47,346 nucleotides of DNA, taken from the NCBI GenBank assembly GCA_049647245.1, contig JBARXH010000226.1:1-47346 (forward strand), read 5' to 3'. Positions 17,299-27,600 of the stretch are shown piece after piece. Under the pieces are notes generated by a model that saw nothing but the letters and a program-made list of their open reading frames with translations, had not been told where the DNA came from and did not search any database. The translations under genes were made by a program, and so were the position numbers. The stretch comes from Litorimonas sp049647245. GTDB lineage: Bacteria; Pseudomonadota; Alphaproteobacteria; Caulobacterales; Maricaulaceae. The first letter of the stretch is position 1, and the number at the start of each line of letters is the position of its first letter.

Positions 17299-17405
17299 CG
17301 GACCGGTTCGGCCACTCTCCTGCCCGACAGGCGCGCCGAGGGCGGCATCGCTCTGTCTTGGACCCATGGGCTGACAGGACGCGCGCGGCGGAGTAGGCGG
17401 CACCC

Positions 17406-18434
17406 ATGCGCACGATCCGCAAGCCCTATCTTCTGTTCCTCGGCGATGCGTTGCGCGACTTCGGGGCGAAGACCGCGCAGGGCGTGCTGCACTGGACGCC
17501 CGAAGATTGCGCAGCGCAGTTCCGCCTGCCGGGCTGCGAGATCGATCTCGGCCTGCCGGACCTCGACTTTAAAGAGGCCGTGGCGGCGGGCGCGAAGACG
17601 GCACTGATCGGCGTGACAAACCGGGGCGGGCGACTGCCGGGCCACTGGGTGCCGCACCTTGTCGCCGCCGTTGAGGCGGGGCTGGACGTGGCGGCGGGGC
17701 TGCATGTGCGGCTGAACGAGGTGGCGGCGTTGAAGGCGGCGTCCGACGCTCATGGCCGCACGCTGCACGATGTGCGCCACTGGCCGGGCGGGGACATGCC
17801 GGTGGCGACGGGCGCACGGCGGACAGGCCGGCGCGTGCTGATGGTCGGGACGGATTGCGGCGTCGGCAAGAAGTTCGCCGCGCTCGCCCTGCACCGGGAA
17901 CTGGTCGCGCGGGGCATGGATGCCACCTTCCGCCCCACCGGCCAGACGGGCGCGCTTATCGCGGGCCACGGCGTGGCGCTGGACACCATTCCGGGCGATT
18001 TCATCGCGGGCGTGGCCGAAGCGCTTTCGCCCGACAACGACGCGGACCACTGGGACGTGATCGAGGGGCAGGCGACCGTCCTGCACCCGACCTTCGCCGC
18101 CGTCACGGTCGGCCTTGTCCACGGCTCCCAACCAGACGCCATGGTGCTGTGCCATGAAGCGGGCCGCACCCGCATGCGGGGCCTGCCTGACCGCGCCGTG
18201 CCAGGGCTAACGGAGTCGATCGAGGCGCATGAGCGCATGGCCCAGGTCACCCGGCCCGGCGCGCGCGTGGTGGCGGTCAGCCTCAACACATCCATGCTGG
18301 ACGAGGCGGACGCCAAGGCCGCCTTAGACGACGCGTCCCGCCAGACCGGCCTGCCCGCCACCGACCCGATCCGCTTCGGCGCGAGCGTGCTGGCGGATGC
18401 GGTTCTGGGAGCGATCCGATTAAAGGAGAGATAA
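17406..18434 (+). CDS. DUF1611 family P-loop protein
   Basis: A 342-residue protein with a Rossmann-like N-terminal part (residues 1-110) and a P-loop-type domain with GTDCGVGKKFAAL near residue 148. The position after GK is Lys, not the usual Thr or Ser. RPTGQTGALIAGHGVALD and PDAMVLCHEAGR are also DUF1611-like. Some members of this family (named DgcN) take part in D-glutamate catabolism, usually beside a DgcA partner; none is seen here. It comes last in the alginate gene series, and its role there is unknown. Confidence 0.75.
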   Translation: MRTIRKPYLLFLGDALRDFGAKTAQGVLHWTPEDCAAQFRLPGCEIDLGLPDLDFKEAVAAGAKTALIGVTNRGGRLPGHWVPHLVAAVEAGLDVAAGLHVRLNEVAALKAASDAHGRTLHDVRHWPGGDMPVATGARRTGRRVLMVGTDCGVGKKFAALALHRELVARGMDATFRPTGQTGALIAGHGVALDTIPGDFIAGVAEALSPDNDADHWDVIEGQATVLHPTFAAVTVGLVHGSQPDAMVLCHEAGRTRMRGLPDRAVPGLTESIEAHERMAQVTRPGARVVAVSLNTSMLDEADAKAALDDASRQTGLPATDPIRFGASVLADAVLGAIRLKER

Positions 18435-18518
18435 AGCAAAGGCCCGACAATCCAATCAGTTCATGACAATATCTATCTACGCAAATACAACATCAACGCC
18501 TCGGCATAAATTCTACCT

Positions 18519-18771
18519 ATGGTACACATCAACGACTTGCGGGCCTCCCTCTCCTTCATTGAGCGGAGGCTGGGCGTTGGCCATTTCGATTTTTCAACAG
18601 GACGGCGATGGAAATTCAATCGAATTGCCGCTGAATGATTATTGGGATTCTTATCTGGATGTCGTTCTTCTAAGTGTTTTGCGTTATACCGACGAAAATC
18701 TGATCTGGTATTTCGAAGACACCAATTCTGAATGTGATCTCGAAAAGCTGAGGCGCTCTCTCCCGGCTTAA
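18519..18771 (+). pseudogene. Possible frameshifted small ORF, function unknown
   Basis: The DNA here is visibly AT-richer than its flanks. One frame from ATG 18519 reads MVHINDLRASLSFIERRLGV and on to GHFDF before ending at 18638. A second frame, open from 18463 to 18771, gives a plausible acidic C-terminal part from about 18598 (FQQDGDGNSIELPLNDYW and on to the end). Joined by a shift near 18590 the two would form a protein of about 84 residues. I do not recognise it. The alternative is an intact 102-residue ORF from 18463, whose first half looks unprotein-like. Confidence 0.3.
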
Positions 18772-18963
18772 TATAATTCCGCAACGAATCCCTGTCCTCT
18801 CGGCGAGGCAGCAAGGGCGGGGACCCCACCCGGCCCTGACGTGTCCTATTCGCTTGCACCCTTGAAGAATGGGCCAAGGACCAGATTGCCCTTGCGACGA
18901 GAATGTGGACCGGTCATTTCCGCATCGACGCCGTATTCCGATGCCGCTCCTAAAGGGTCTCTC

Positions 18964-19788
18964 ATGAAAACTCGTAACATCGTCTGGACCCGTCTCGGCT
19001 TACCTACCGCTCTGGCCGTCGGCCTCGCGGCGGCCGGGTGTGCCGTCGAGACGGAGTCTGAAGCGGCGGCACCGGACGCCTCTTCCGCCCCGGCCGTGTC
19101 GGGAGCCGTGGCAGACACAGGCGCGGGCGGCGAGGGCGAAGGCGGCGTGTCCATCACGCAGGCCGCGAACGACCCGGTGGTCTATCTCTCCGCGCTCGCC
19201 ATCACAGAGGCGCATGTCCTGGCGGGGCGCGACGCGTATGCCGCCGGCTTCACCGACGCGGCAGGCGAGATGTTCGCCCACCCGGTATCGGAAGTCCTCG
19301 CCGACATGGCCCCGGTCTTCGAGCAGCGCGGCGTGGCCGACTTCACCGATGTCCTGCTCGACGCGTCCGACGCCGCCTATAACGGCGAAAACCTGGCCCG
19401 GATCGACGACCGTGTCGCCGCCGTCGTCGCCGCTTTGCGTCAGGCCGCCGAAAGCGCGCCCGCAACACAGATGAGCGCCGGAGAGATCGCCGCCCGTGTC
19501 GCCGCCGATCAGATCGACCGCGCCGCCGACATGTACACCGTGGCCCAGGGATCCGACGCCTACGAGCCCTATTTGGACGGGTACGGCTTCTACAAGGCGG
19601 CGCTGTCGGCCTTCGAGGCGGACAAGGCCGCGATCCGGGCGGCCACGCCAGACGCCGTGCCGAGCCTGGAGGCCGTGCTGGACGCGTTGGGGCAAGCCTA
19701 CCCGGCGGCCACACGGCCCGATGCGCTGGACGCCGAGAGCGGCCGGCTCATGGCCCTGTCGTCGCGCGTCACGCTCGCGCTGGACTAG
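18964..19788 (+). CDS. Predicted lipoprotein of unknown function
   Basis: A 274-residue protein with a lipoprotein signal (hydrophobic stretch ending LAAAGC near residue 26), then about 40 residues rich in Ala, Ser, Glu and Gly, likely a flexible linker. The remainder is Ala- and Asp-rich and probably all helical, with conserved-looking segments DPVVYLSALAITEAHVLAG and AYEPYLDGYGFYKAALSAF. I do not recognise the family. The ATG at 18964 is preferred over the frame opening at 18841 because the signal peptide begins there. It converges with the S9 peptidase gene (29 bases apart); no operon partner is seen. Confidence 0.75.
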   Translation: MKTRNIVWTRLGLPTALAVGLAAAGCAVETESEAAAPDASSAPAVSGAVADTGAGGEGEGGVSITQAANDPVVYLSALAITEAHVLAGRDAYAAGFTDAAGEMFAHPVSEVLADMAPVFEQRGVADFTDVLLDASDAAYNGENLARIDDRVAAVVAALRQAAESAPATQMSAGEIAARVAADQIDRAADMYTVAQGSDAYEPYLDGYGFYKAALSAFEADKAAIRAATPDAVPSLEAVLDALGQAYPAATRPDALDAESGRLMALSSRVTLALD

Positions 19789-19816
19789 CGGCTCTGGGCG
19801 AGGTCCGGGCCTTGGA

Positions 19817-21865
19817 TCATTCCGGTTCCAGATCCGTGCGGTACTTGTTGAACCAAGCGATGGTGTAGTCCGTCTTCGCGTTCAGGCGCGACGGACGACC
19901 AGCGATCCCGTGGTTCGTGTCCGGCATCCGCACCATGACGCTGGGCACGCGCAGAAGCTGCAGGGCCTGATAGAACTGCTCGGTCTCGGACATGGGCGTG
20001 CGCCAGTCCTCCTCGCCCGTGATCAGCATGGTCGGCGTGGTGACGTTGCCGACCAGCGACAGGGGCGAGCGCTCCCAATAGTGTTCCAGATGCTCCCAGG
20101 GCGGTCCGGGGAACTGGTTGGCGATCTGCGAGATGTAGCTGTCCGCCGTCAGCACCTTGGACACCCAGTTGATGACGGGCTTGGCCGATACGGCGGCATT
20201 GAACCGATCCGTCAGACCGATCGCGTAGGCGGTGGCGATCCCCCCGGCGGACCCGCCCGCGATGAACAGATTGTCCGCGTCCGCGAACCCGTTGTCGATC
20301 GCCCAGTCCACGGCCGACATGTGATCGGCGAAATCGTCGGGGCTGGAATATTTGTACTTCAGCAGATTGGCGAACGCGCTGCCATAGCCCGACGAGCCGC
20401 GGTGATTGTCGTAGATGACGACATAGCCTTCCGCCGCCATGCGCTGCAGTTCGGCGGAGAAATGCGGGCCGTAGGCGAGATGCGGCCCGCCGTGGATCTC
20501 GATGATCAACGGATAGGTCCGACCCGGCTCGTAGTCGGGCGGCGTGATCATCCAGCCCTGGATCTCCAGACCGTCGAGCGAGGAGGGGTAGGTGAAGCTC
20601 CGCACCTTGCCGAGATCGCGGTGCGCGAGCAGGTCCTCGTTCAGGGCCGTCAGCCTGCGGACCTGGCCGTTCCGGCTGACGAACAGATCGCCGGGCCGTT
20701 CCGCGCTGCCTTGCGTGAACACGATCGTCCCGTTTCCGTTCGCCGCCACGTCGTAGGCGCCGCTGAGATAGGGCCGCCCGATCGTAGTTCCGCCGATGTT
20801 CCGCACGGCCGTGCGGCGCTCGCCCGACAGGTCGACGACGCCGACATTGTTCTCGCCCCGGTTCTCGAAGGTGAAGGCCAGTTCGGTGTCCGACATCCAC
20901 GCCAGATCGTCGGGACGCCGGTCCAGGCCGCGCGTCAGGTTGCGCGCGTCGCCTCCGTCGCGGTCCATCACGAAGACATTGCGCGGCAGGTAGGGCTCTC
21001 GCTCATTTGTCGAGCCGAGATAGGCAATGTGGCGTCCATCGGCGGACGGTTTCGGGCTGGACTCCGATCCCGGCTGGTCGGTCAGCTGGGTCAGCGCTCC
21101 CGTCTCGACATGGACGGAGAAGATGTCCGCCTCCCTCGACTGCAGCTCCCAGTCCGCGTTGCGGTTGGCGGAGAACAGGATCTCCTTGCCGTCCGGGGTG
21201 AAGGCCAGCGAACCGTCATGGTTGAAATCGCCCGTGGTCAGCTGCCTGCGCGTCCCGCCCTCCGCCGGAATGACGAAGATATGGTCGTAGGCCAGCTCCA
21301 GGAAGCCGTCCGCATTGGTGCGGTAGCGCGCGCGGTCGATGACGGCGGGGCCTTCCGCCCAGCTCGCGCCCTTGGGCGGCTTCGGAGCCTTGAGCAGGGG
21401 TTCGCTTTCGCCCTTGACCGCCATGGAGAAGGCCAGCGTCCGGCCGTCGGGCGACCAGACGAGGCCGCTGGGAGACGTCTCGAACGTGCCGATCAGCGCC
21501 TGCCGGCCGGAGTCCAGATAATGGACGTAGAGCTCCGTCCGGCCCTCGGCGCTCGTCATGTAGGCGATGCGCGTCCCGTCTGGGGACCAGCGCACCGACC
21601 GGTAGGAGCCGCGATCGGCCAGCAGCGGCTCGTGCGCGCCCCCATCCAGATCCACGGCCCAGACATGCGAGCGCGTCCGGTCGGCCATGATGTCGTTGAA
21701 CCGGCGCAGATAGAGCGCCTGCGTGCCGTCCGGCGAGACCTGCGGGGCGTCCGCCCATTCCAGCTCGAACACATCCTCCGCCGTGAACCGCCGCAGATCG
21801 TCCTGCGCCGATGCGGGCGCCGCCAAGCCAGAGCCAACCATCGCGAGAACAAGAAGACGTCGCAT
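19817..21865 (-). CDS. Exported S9 family prolyl-oligopeptidase-type peptidase
   Basis: A 682-residue protein with a signal peptide ending APASAQ. Residues about 25-410 show beta-propeller repeats of the WSPDGT type (VSPDGTQALYL, RWSPDGTRIAYM, VWSPDGRTLAFS, FTPDGKEILFS). The C-terminal alpha/beta-hydrolase domain has IEIHGGPH for the oxyanion side, nucleophile S539 in AGGSAGGIATAY, Asp in TGEEDWRTP and His in DTNHGIAGRP, so the triad is complete. Members are dipeptidyl or oligopeptidases cleaving short peptides, here probably in the periplasm. It is transcribed alone, leftward. Confidence 0.92.
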   Translation of the reverse strand: MRRLLVLAMVGSGLAAPASAQDDLRRFTAEDVFELEWADAPQVSPDGTQALYLRRFNDIMADRTRSHVWAVDLDGGAHEPLLADRGSYRSVRWSPDGTRIAYMTSAEGRTELYVHYLDSGRQALIGTFETSPSGLVWSPDGRTLAFSMAVKGESEPLLKAPKPPKGASWAEGPAVIDRARYRTNADGFLELAYDHIFVIPAEGGTRRQLTTGDFNHDGSLAFTPDGKEILFSANRNADWELQSREADIFSVHVETGALTQLTDQPGSESSPKPSADGRHIAYLGSTNEREPYLPRNVFVMDRDGGDARNLTRGLDRRPDDLAWMSDTELAFTFENRGENNVGVVDLSGERRTAVRNIGGTTIGRPYLSGAYDVAANGNGTIVFTQGSAERPGDLFVSRNGQVRRLTALNEDLLAHRDLGKVRSFTYPSSLDGLEIQGWMITPPDYEPGRTYPLIIEIHGGPHLAYGPHFSAELQRMAAEGYVVIYDNHRGSSGYGSAFANLLKYKYSSPDDFADHMSAVDWAIDNGFADADNLFIAGGSAGGIATAYAIGLTDRFNAAVSAKPVINWVSKVLTADSYISQIANQFPGPPWEHLEHYWERSPLSLVGNVTTPTMLITGEEDWRTPMSETEQFYQALQLLRVPSVMVRMPDTNHGIAGRPSRLNAKTDYTIAWFNKYRTDLEPE

Positions 21866-22375
21866 GCACAGGACCTTTCCAAGGAAGCGGACTTCCGCTC
21901 GCTACTGTCAAAGACAGGTCGATGGCAAGCCGGCAGGCAGCCATGGAGCCGACGCGGCCCGAGACCGCAGCGTGGTCCGGGCTTATCCATCGGCGCGCAG
22001 GAGCGGGTGGGAGAGCACTGGTGGCTGACGCAGTCGATGGTGGAATAGTCCCCCCGCAATTCCGGGTGTATTGTGAATTTGCGAGGAAGCACCTCGCATT
22101 CCAAAGCTTCTGACCGAACTAATACACTCGATCGCACTGTTTCAGCCGTTCCAGCGAGAACTACCGTGAACATTCGATCAGGGAATCCGCTTTGGTCCAT
22201 ATGGCCGTTCGATTGGTACATGTGAGCAGAGAACCAGTCCTTCGGGCGCCTCTTGCACTGGTGAACGCGTGACATAGCCCTAAGCCATATGACGTATGAT
22301 GGTCTTCGGTGATTGTCATAGGATCGTCCTACGAAACCCCAATGCGTGTGGGGTCTACATTCGTGGGAGGTTGGC
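21866..22375. promoter_or_regulatory. 510-base intergenic region between S9 peptidase and transglutaminase-like gene
   Basis: No convincing gene in either strand. It must contain the promoters of both divergent genes. The only structured element I see is the degenerate palindrome at 22279-22298, with the ribosome binding site GGGAGG just before the ATG at 22376. Confidence 0.5.
22279..22298. promoter_or_regulatory. 20-bp palindromic operator, copy A
   Basis: CCTAAGCCATATGACGTATG. The right half ATGACGTATG is a perfect match to the consensus half-site of copies B, C and D; the left half matches 7 of 10. It ends 77 bases before the start of the transglutaminase-like gene. Confidence 0.6.
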
Positions 22376-24232
22376 ATGGTCCGTTTCATCGAACTGCTAC
22401 TGTCCGTTTGCGTGGCCTTTATATGGGTTCCTGCGGCTGTCGCGTCTCCGGCGGACATCTATATTGCGCCGGAAGAGGTCCGGGCGAAGACCTTCTCCTA
22501 TTCCCAAAATCTCTTGCGGCTTTCGGATGATGTTCCGTCGGTCTACTTCGACGTGGACGCCTTGGCAGAAGACCTGGAATACGACCTTGAAGCCGCCTCT
22601 ACCTTTGTTGCCCAGCGTATCGCATACGAGCCCTATGTCGGGGTGATGCGCGGGCCGGAAGGCACACTTTCCACCGAGGGAGGGTCCAGCTGGGACCAGG
22701 CCGTGCTTCTTGCCGCACTGGTCAACGCGTCGGGTGGCGAAGCCATGCTGGGCGTCGGGGCTTTATCGGAAGAGGATGCGCGGCGTTTGCTGGATGGTGC
22801 ATTCACGCAGCGCCAATCCGTCAGCCAGCCTCTTGATGCGATGAACTGGGAGTCGATGATTGCCAAGCGGTTCGACTTGCCGTTGTTCCGTCTCGATGCC
22901 GAAGGCGTTGCCCAAGAGACACCGAGCCTTGCAGACTACGAAACCACGGCGCGCCAAATTGCAGTCGGAATGACCGAGACCTTGAAGGCAGGTGGACTGG
23001 AATTTCAAGCGCAGGACGCGCAGAGAACAGCCGCCCACCTGCAGGCCCTGGCGGAAGAGTATGTCTGGGTCCGTTTCCGCGATAAGCCCGCGGACGCGTG
23101 GACGGACGTGCATTCGGCCTTCGGCATGGCAGAAGCGCCTCGGGTGGAGGCAGAAAAATTCATTGCCTCGACAGTGCCGCAGGACCGTCTCCACCGGATC
23201 GGGGTTCAATTCCATATCGAAGTCACCCAGGGGGAAACCCGGACGATGAAAGCCGTTTCATCGGAACTTACCCGACCGGCTGCCAATCTGGCGGCCACGC
23301 AGCTCAAGCTCGGCGTGGCGCCGAACCTGCCCTTCGAAGAGGGACAATCGACCTTCTTCACGCCGTCCATCAACGGTACGACCGCCGAGGGCGGGAAATC
23401 GTTCGATCTTATGGGCAATATCCTATCGCCGGAAGACGCGGCGTCAGGTCCCGAAATCTTTCGCACGGTGGGCAACGCTTTCGGCGCTGCTCTGGATGGC
23501 TTGGCTTCGGAAGAGGAAGGCCTGATCGCCCCACGCCTGACAGGTGTCTTTCTGACGATCACGTCCATCGCACCCGGCGGAGAGCGGGTCGCGGAAGTGC
23601 GCCGCCTGACGGACTTCCGCGAGGGCCGTCCGGCCGACCCGGCCGCCGCGATCGCATTCGACGGGGTGCTGGAAATCGATGTCGGTTCGGAAAACGGGGT
23701 CCGCAACATGAAAGCGCTTTTGGAAGCGTCGGCCACCTTTGTTCGCCAACTCCCCTACAAGCTGGCATTCATCGCAGGCGATATCAGCGGCATTGACTAT
23801 AGCCGACACCCCGCCCTGGACCTCGATATCGAACACACATGGTTCGCGGCCTTACTGTCCGATACCTATTTCGATCATCAGGTCCCAAAAGGAATTGCAG
23901 TACGCTCTGCACCGCTGATCATGATGAAGCGCAATCTCATGAGCGCTTCCGGCAGCTTGGCGATCGTCGTCGACATCCAGCACAACGAGACTCTTGCGTT
24001 CCGCCAGCACGAAAACGGGCATCTGCAAGTTTCCACGGAAGACGCCCTAGTCCACGGTATCCGGGACACATTGCTCGAGGGCGAGTTGATCAATGTTTCG
24101 GGAGTGCCAAGTTGGACGCAGGAACCGAAGGGCACAGTTGTCACGACGCCCGAGGCATTGTCCAAGACACCATTCTGGTATCGATCCTCTATAGCTCAGC
24201 AGGAGCGTCTGCAGAGAGATCTCAAGCGATAG
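22376..24232 (+). CDS. Transglutaminase-like exported protein, N-terminal 618 residues before an in-frame amber codon
   Basis: The product starts with a signal peptide (MVRFIELLLSVCVAFIWVPA, cleavage after AVAS). Residues about 80-130 read FVAQRIAYEPYVGVMRGPEG and GSSWDQAVLLAALVNASGGE, the layout of a bacterial transglutaminase-like core, but Trp stands where the catalytic Cys would be, so a cysteine-protease-type reaction is unlikely. The rest is a large region I cannot assign. The frame stops at TAG (24230-24232) and then continues open in the same frame to 24661 with what looks like the missing C-terminus. The gene may be recently broken, miscalled or read through. Operator copy A lies upstream, and the VWA lipoprotein gene follows in the same transcript. 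Confidence 0.7.
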   Translation: MVRFIELLLSVCVAFIWVPAAVASPADIYIAPEEVRAKTFSYSQNLLRLSDDVPSVYFDVDALAEDLEYDLEAASTFVAQRIAYEPYVGVMRGPEGTLSTEGGSSWDQAVLLAALVNASGGEAMLGVGALSEEDARRLLDGAFTQRQSVSQPLDAMNWESMIAKRFDLPLFRLDAEGVAQETPSLADYETTARQIAVGMTETLKAGGLEFQAQDAQRTAAHLQALAEEYVWVRFRDKPADAWTDVHSAFGMAEAPRVEAEKFIASTVPQDRLHRIGVQFHIEVTQGETRTMKAVSSELTRPAANLAATQLKLGVAPNLPFEEGQSTFFTPSINGTTAEGGKSFDLMGNILSPEDAASGPEIFRTVGNAFGAALDGLASEEEGLIAPRLTGVFLTITSIAPGGERVAEVRRLTDFREGRPADPAAAIAFDGVLEIDVGSENGVRNMKALLEASATFVRQLPYKLAFIAGDISGIDYSRHPALDLDIEHTWFAALLSDTYFDHQVPKGIAVRSAPLIMMKRNLMSASGSLAIVVDIQHNETLAFRQHENGHLQVSTEDALVHGIRDTLLEGELINVSGVPSWTQEPKGTVVTTPEALSKTPFWYRSSIAQQERLQRDLKR

Positions 24233-24238
24233 GGCGCT

Positions 24239-24661
24239 TTGCTGCTGCCGACGGGAACCGAGCGAAACTGGTGGCGGGTCGATCCTCTGAAAGGCGTTGT
24301 TCTCGGCATGTCCGTCCTTGGAGGATCGGAGACCATTGAGGAGATCACATTGCTCGAAGTTCTCGCGGAGATGTTCGCCGGCTACGTGTTCGCCAATGGG
24401 ATTATCGGCGGCACCCAACACTGTGCCGGTGCAGGAAGCGGCGCTTTCGAGTACTGTTGCCTGACCGGAATGACCTTGTCCAACGTCGGCGTGGGACTCG
24501 TCGGCAAAGGCCTCAGCAACTATGTGACCAATAGTTTCTCGGCGACATATGCCCTGATTTCCGGGATTACGTTCGACATCGCGACAGGGGTCGTGCCCGT
24601 GGCGGGCGATCTCATTAACGACGGCGCAGCGACGATCTGTGGCGCAGCGTTCGAACGGTGA
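24239..24661 (+). CDS. In-frame continuation of transglutaminase-like protein after amber codon
   Basis: This frame is in register with 22376-24232, separated only by TAG and two codons. It begins LLLPTGTERNWWRVDPLKGV; a W-x-x-x-DP-x-x-G motif followed by a GG segment is what C-terminal parts of large transglutaminase-like proteins carry, so it reads as the lost C-terminus. The rest is hydrophobic with HCAGAGSGAFEYCC and two probable membrane or hairpin helices. Independent translation would need TTG 24239 (weak AGGG before it) or ATG 24308. Its stop overlaps the GTG of the VWA gene as GTGA (24658-24661), so coupling to the next gene needs this part to be translated. Confidence 0.55.
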   Translation: MLLPTGTERNWWRVDPLKGVVLGMSVLGGSETIEEITLLEVLAEMFAGYVFANGIIGGTQHCAGAGSGAFEYCCLTGMTLSNVGVGLVGKGLSNYVTNSFSATYALISGITFDIATGVVPVAGDLINDGAATICGAAFER

Positions 24662-27600
24662 GAATGCGCAGCTGGAGGGGAGCGGCGAGCTTTGCCGCAG
24701 TTTGCGGTCTATCATTTATAGTCATTGCCTGCGGGTCTCGCACCGAGGACGATCAGACCCGTGAGGCGACAAGCATCCTGGTGGAGACAAGCGCCCTTTC
24801 GAGCGCGACTGCGAAGGCGGATGACGGCGCCGTCGTCGAACTTCCACCCCGCGCCCCGTCCCGTCCCGCTCTTGTATCCGGCGACGTCATCACGACGACC
24901 CGCACGGACGATGCACTCGACTCCTTTCTCGCCTCAGGACGCAATACCAGCCTTCAGGACGACGTCGAAACATCCGCAGCCGGTCAAGTGCCGGATACTA
25001 TCTCTGAGGCTTTCACAGTCGCGGCGTCCGGAGCCCGGCACACTTTCTCCGCAAGCGTCGAGTCTCCAACAGGCCTCACCTTGGCGATCGTTCGGGACAA
25101 TGACTCGGAAGAGCCGGACATCGTCCTGTCCAATCGCTGGTTCGCCGCAGGAGGCAGCGATGTGGTGGTGCGCGATCTTTCGCTCCAACCCGGCGATTAC
25201 AACGTGCTGGTTTCAACCGATGCCGATGTCGAAGTTGAAACGCGCATCGATGTTTCCCTGGCTCCGGACGCTTATGTATCCGCAAATGGGACCAAGGCTG
25301 ATCCGGAGGCCGTACCGGACGACGTCATCGGCCAACGCCAGCGCAACGAAGTCTTCCTTCGTCCCGCGGCATTGAAGGAAGACGGGTTCCGCAATGCCGT
25401 CCTAACCTTCCCAGCCGGCACGGCCAATCTCAGACTCTACGGGCTGGACGGCAAACTCGCTGGAAGCGTCACAGGGACGTCGCCTTTGCGCATGACGGGC
25501 CTCGCCGGGAAAGACCTTACACTGGGAATTGTTGCGCAAGAAACCAAGGAAAGCGATAGTTTAGACTGGCGCCTGACCTTGGAGGCGAATTCGGACCTAG
25601 GCCTCGCTGCGGAAGGGGCGGAATTGCTGGCCATGAAAACCGTCCAACTTGGGCCAGAGCGGGCCGAGGCGACAGGATGGCTCAACCAGCGTGACAGCGA
25701 TGTCTGGACGGTCCCATCGCTGGAAGGAGACGCTAGGTCCTATTTCATCGACTATGACGGACCTTCGGCGACGATTTCCGCAGAAGCGGAGTCGGGCAAA
25801 TACAGTGTCTTCCAGAAGCGCGCGACACTGGGGCCGTTCACGACCGCACAGAATCTGAATCTGACCGTCTCGTCCGGTTCGACAGGTCCGTACAGTCTCG
25901 TCCGCCGCGAGGAAGATGCGACGCCCAACCAGCTTTTCGAACCCGATGGACAAAGCGCCGCTCAGGTGTTCACCACCGATCAGCGGGTGAAGGGGAATCT
26001 CTATGGATCCGATGATCGGGACAGGGTCACCTTCGATCTCGGGGCCGACACCCAAATGTGGCGGATCATGGTGGTGGGCGAGGACCCATCGACCGTGACA
26101 TCCGTGACTCTCAAGACGCCGCTCGGCACCCTCTTCGATAAACGAGCCAACGGCCGTGAACGCCGCAAACGGTTCAGACTGCCCGACGCCTATATTCCCG
26201 GCGGCCTGGTCGGGATCGACGTCTCGGGTCGGGGCGGCGACTATACGGTCTTCTTGAAACCCCTCGGCATGCCGCCGGCATCGTCCGAACGGGAACCGAA
26301 CTTTCCGGTCCCGACCCGGATCGATATGGGACAGACCTACCGTGGCATCCTGAACGACAGCGCGGATGGGTTCTCCTTTTTCCTGGAAAAACCCGCGACG
26401 CTACTCCTCGATCTGCAAGTGCCACCCGGCGCCCGGTATAGCGGAAGCCTATCGACGTTCGGTCAGGTCCGTCCCGACGATTACAAGCTCATGAGATTCG
26501 AGGCAGGTATAAACGAGCAGACGCTGGAACTCTCAGCCGGGGAACATCAATTGACGTTCAAGCCGACCGTGGCTTCCCCAGCGGAATATGAATTCGTGCT
26601 GGATCACAGGCTTCCCTTCGAACCGATGCCTGCCTTCACTGTCGAGGCGCCAATGTCCTTTCGGGCTTTCTCGCGCTTTGCTCAAAACATTCCCCTGTCG
26701 CTGAACTGGTCCGGCAACGTCCCTTCCGATGTCAGCTACACCTTATGGTCGCCCCACCCGGAGTTCACCCTGGAACAAACGGAAACTCTGAGGCTGGATA
26801 TCACACCGGATGTGAAAAGCGGGCCGAGAAAGGCTTGGCTGGTCGCCACGAGCGGCGGTAAGACGGTCGGCGCAGTCGAGATGGTCTTCGAGTCTGGTCC
26901 CGGTGCGCCGCTCCGAAACCCCCGATACATCGAAGAAATTCCCCTATCCATGCGAGGCGGCCTGAATGTCGCTCTGTCCGCCTTGGGGGGCCGGTGGGTC
27001 GAGCAGCCGGGCTACGTTTTCGAAGAGGACGGAAAGCTGCCACGGCAAAACAAGGCCAATGCCTTGGGGTTGGAGGACTTGAATGACGGGATCAGCCCGT
27101 CCGAAGAGACCAGAGGTGCCGGAGAGTATTTCGCCAACCTGTCCAGGGGCAGCGAAGAGATATACATGCCGACCCTCGATCTGGCTGGCGACGACCCGGT
27201 TCCATTGGCGGGCTTCATCCTGACGGACAGGGTCAGAGGACCGAACGCTTTTGCGGAGTTCTCAATCGAAGCGTCCTTGGATGGCCGGAATTGGACGACC
27301 GTTCTGTCCGACACGCTGTCGGAGTGGGGAAAGCGCAGCGTCTTTCCCCTGACAGACGGCCCCGTCGAAGCCCGCTACGTGCGCCTTGTCCCGGACTGGT
27401 CCGGAAAATCCAACTACATGCTGTCGGAGTTCGAAGTCATCGCCGTGCCCGGAAAATCGGGGCTGCAGTCCATCGATCTGGCCCAACCCTCGTTCGGTGC
27501 GATGACCCGTGGCACGGCAGGATGGTTCTATGCCCGGGATTTCGTCTACGGCCTCGGAGCGGGAGATGCCCGGCCGACATATGTCGGCGTGGAGGGCAAG

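Noticed and set aside
18473..18877. Leftward open frame of 134 codons opposite the AT-rich patch
   Set aside because: Product is Arg-rich and low in hydrophobic residues, with no signal of a real protein; the rightward frames look better.
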